Positions 11,617 to 12,996 of a stretch of 12,996 nt of DNA are shown piece by piece. The position numbers were made by a program, and so were the translations under genes. Positions within the stretch are counted from its first letter, which is position 1. Every line of letters starts with the position of its first letter. Below the pieces are notes generated by a model, which ran no database searches, was not told where the DNA came from, and saw nothing but the letters and a program-made list of their open reading frames with translations. The stretch spans positions 1 to 12,996 of the forward strand of contig DLGP01000018.1 of assembly GCA_002482765.1 (NCBI GenBank), given 5' to 3'. Origin of the DNA: Alphaproteobacteria bacterium UBA7691. GTDB taxonomy: Bacteria > Pseudomonadota > Alphaproteobacteria > Ferrovibrionales > Ferrovibrionaceae.

Positions 11617-12996
11617 GCGACGCTCAGCGCGTTGGACTGGATGAAGTCGCGGCGCGGTTCCACCACATCGCCCATCAGCGTCTCGAAGATGTTGTCGGCA
11701 TCCTCGGCGTGGTTGACCTTGACTTGCAGCAGGCTGCGCGCATTCGGGTCCAGCGTGGTTTCCCAGAGCTGATCCGGGTTCATTTCGCCCAGGCCCTTGT
11801 AGCGCTGCATGGTCAGGCCGCGCCGGCCGGTTGCCATCACGGCATTGAGCAATTCGGATGGCCCGCGCACCGGATGCACTTCGTCCTTGCGCTTGAGCTG
11901 GGCCGGCACCAGATAGGCGGCCTGCAATTCATCGGCCAGTTCGTTGAGCTTGCGGGCTTCGGCCGAGCGGAATAGCGGCGCATCGAGCAGGTGGTTTTCG
12001 GTATAGCCGCGCAATGAGCGCCGCGCCACCAGGGTGCCATCGCCCGGCGCCAGGCATTCCCAGCCCTTTTCCAGATCGGAAGCCAGCGCATTCAGCCGCA
12101 GCGCCAGGGTTTCTGCCGCCGGCACCGACTTGGCGGCATCATCAAGCACATCATTCCGCAGCATGCCCAGGATGGCGGCCTGTTCCACCAGCCAGGCATT
12201 ATAGCGTTTGCCAACCGATTCCAGCATGGCGCGGGCCTGGCGCGCCTGGTCCACCAGGCGGCGCAGATCGGCGCCGGCGCGCTGGCTGCCATCATGCAGA
12301 TGCAGCACGGCGGCTTCCAGGCCTTCGCCGATCAGGTAGTTTTCCAGCGCGGCTTCATCCTTGAGGTAGCGTTCCGACTGGCCGCGCTTCACCTTGTAGA
12401 GCGGCGGCTGGGCAATATAGAGATGCCCGGCATCGATCAGCGGCCGCATCTGGCGGAAGAAGAAGGTGAGCAGCAGGGTGCGGATATGTGCGCCGTCCAC
12501 ATCGGCGTCGGTCATGATGATGATCTTGTGATAGCGCAGCTTGCCGGCGTCAAAATCATCATGCCCGATGCTGGTGCCGAGCGCGGTGATCAGGGTGCCG
12601 ATTTCGGCCGAGCCGAGCATCTTGTCGAAGCGGGCGCGTTCAACATTCAGAATCTTGCCGCGCAATGGCAGCACGGCCTGATTGGCGCGGTTGCGGCCTT
12701 GCTTGGCCGAGCCGCCGGCGCTGTCGCCCTCAACCAGGAATAATTCGGATTTTGCCGGATCGCGTTCCTGGCAATCGGCCAGCTTGCCGGGCAGCGAGGA
12801 AACATCCAGCGCGCCCTTGCGACGGGTGAGTTCACGCGCCTTGCGTGCCGCTTCGCGGGCGGCGGCGGCTTCCACCACCTTGCCAACAATGGTGCGGGCA
12901 ACGGCCGGATGTTCTTCCAGCCAGGCGGCAAGCTGTTCGTTGACCAGGTTTTCCACCGCCGGCCGCACTTCCGAGGAAACCAGCTTGTCCTTGGTC
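11601..12996 (-). CDS. gyrB: DNA gyrase subunit B, C-terminal part
   Basis: Gyrase B, with GyrA, introduces negative supercoils using ATP. The window holds the last 464 codons, entering as TKDKLVSSEVRPAVE. The GHKL ATPase domain and most of the transducer domain lie beyond the right edge. The TOPRIM domain is complete: EGDSAGGSAKQGRNR begins at about residue 89 of the fragment and has the catalytic Glu, PLRGKILNVE follows, and DADVDG at about 163-168 supplies the metal-binding Asp residues. The GyrA-binding tail has QRYKGLGEMNPDQLWETT and ends NALSVANLDI. GyrB is favoured over ParE by the intervening sequence (ENYLIGEGLE to LNALASDLEKGW) and the ending. It is intact to the stop and followed by its own terminator. 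At the position of E. coli Lys447 it has Arg (PLRGK), a conservative change. Confidence 0.97.
   Translation of the reverse strand, partial: TKDKLVSSEVRPAVENLVNEQLAAWLEEHPAVARTIVGKVVEAAAAREAARKARELTRRKGALDVSSLPGKLADCQERDPAKSELFLVEGDSAGGSAKQGRNRANQAVLPLRGKILNVERARFDKMLGSAEIGTLITALGTSIGHDDFDAGKLRYHKIIIMTDADVDGAHIRTLLLTFFFRQMRPLIDAGHLYIAQPPLYKVKRGQSERYLKDEAALENYLIGEGLEAAVLHLHDGSQRAGADLRRLVDQARQARAMLESVGKRYNAWLVEQAAILGMLRNDVLDDAAKSVPAAETLALRLNALASDLEKGWECLAPGDGTLVARRSLRGYTENHLLDAPLFRSAEARKLNELADELQAAYLVPAQLKRKDEVHPVRGPSELLNAVMATGRRGLTMQRYKGLGEMNPDQLWETTLDPNARSLLQVKVNHAEDADNIFETLMGDVVEPRRDFIQSNALSVANLDI

Overview
The window looks like chromosomal DNA of a GC-rich alphaproteobacterium, perhaps of the Rhodospirillales type. 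The clues are the GyrB C-terminus (ending NALSVANLDI), the GC-rich codon use and the Dpp/Opp-type uptake operon. No rRNA, tRNA, CRISPR array, transposase or integrase is visible. Nearly all genes lie on the minus strand, so gene order below is read from high to low coordinates.

Layout. (1) 1-3909: a minus-strand peptide/nickel-type ABC importer operon, in the order binding protein, permease B, permease C, ATPase D. The ATPase runs off the left edge. The B/C and C/D junctions are 4-base ATGA overlaps. (2) 4061-5873: a tight minus-strand operon of three predicted lipoproteins followed by a small soluble protein, none of which I recognise. (3) 5874-6141: a divergent control region. (4) 6142-6486: a small secreted protein, the only convincing plus-strand gene. 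It meets the next gene tail to tail with no gap. (5) 6487-9057: a complete P-type cation ATPase. (6) 9158-10003: an alpha/beta hydrolase. (7) 10025-11616: an accessory patch. (8) 11601-12996: the C-terminal 464 codons of gyrB, followed by its own terminator.

The accessory patch is the most interesting part. It is bounded by a 19-bp perfect direct repeat formed by the last codons and stop of gyrB. The displaced copy at 10025-10063 still reads SNALGAINLDI-stop, against SNALSVANLDI-stop in gyrB. Between the repeats are an intact 251-aa gene with codon use unlike its neighbours, a diverged fragment of the P-type ATPase actuator domain (about nine bases in ten identical to 8457-8759), and the start of a winged-helix regulator/nucleotidyltransferase-like gene. 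That start is fused in frame to the ATPase fragment through the shared peptide VLEALRDL and carries an internal TAG. Two operator-like palindromes exactly 20 bp apart precede it. Two models fit: an integrative element that targeted the 3' end of gyrB, or a decayed tandem duplication of the segment running from the gyrB tail to the ATPase. Either way, the hydrolase probably once followed gyrB directly and is now cut off by the insert and a terminator.

I did not find a complete new multi-gene system. The best candidates for undescribed biology are the three-lipoprotein operon, the 251-aa gene with its DPDNG motif, and the patch at the gyrB 3' end.
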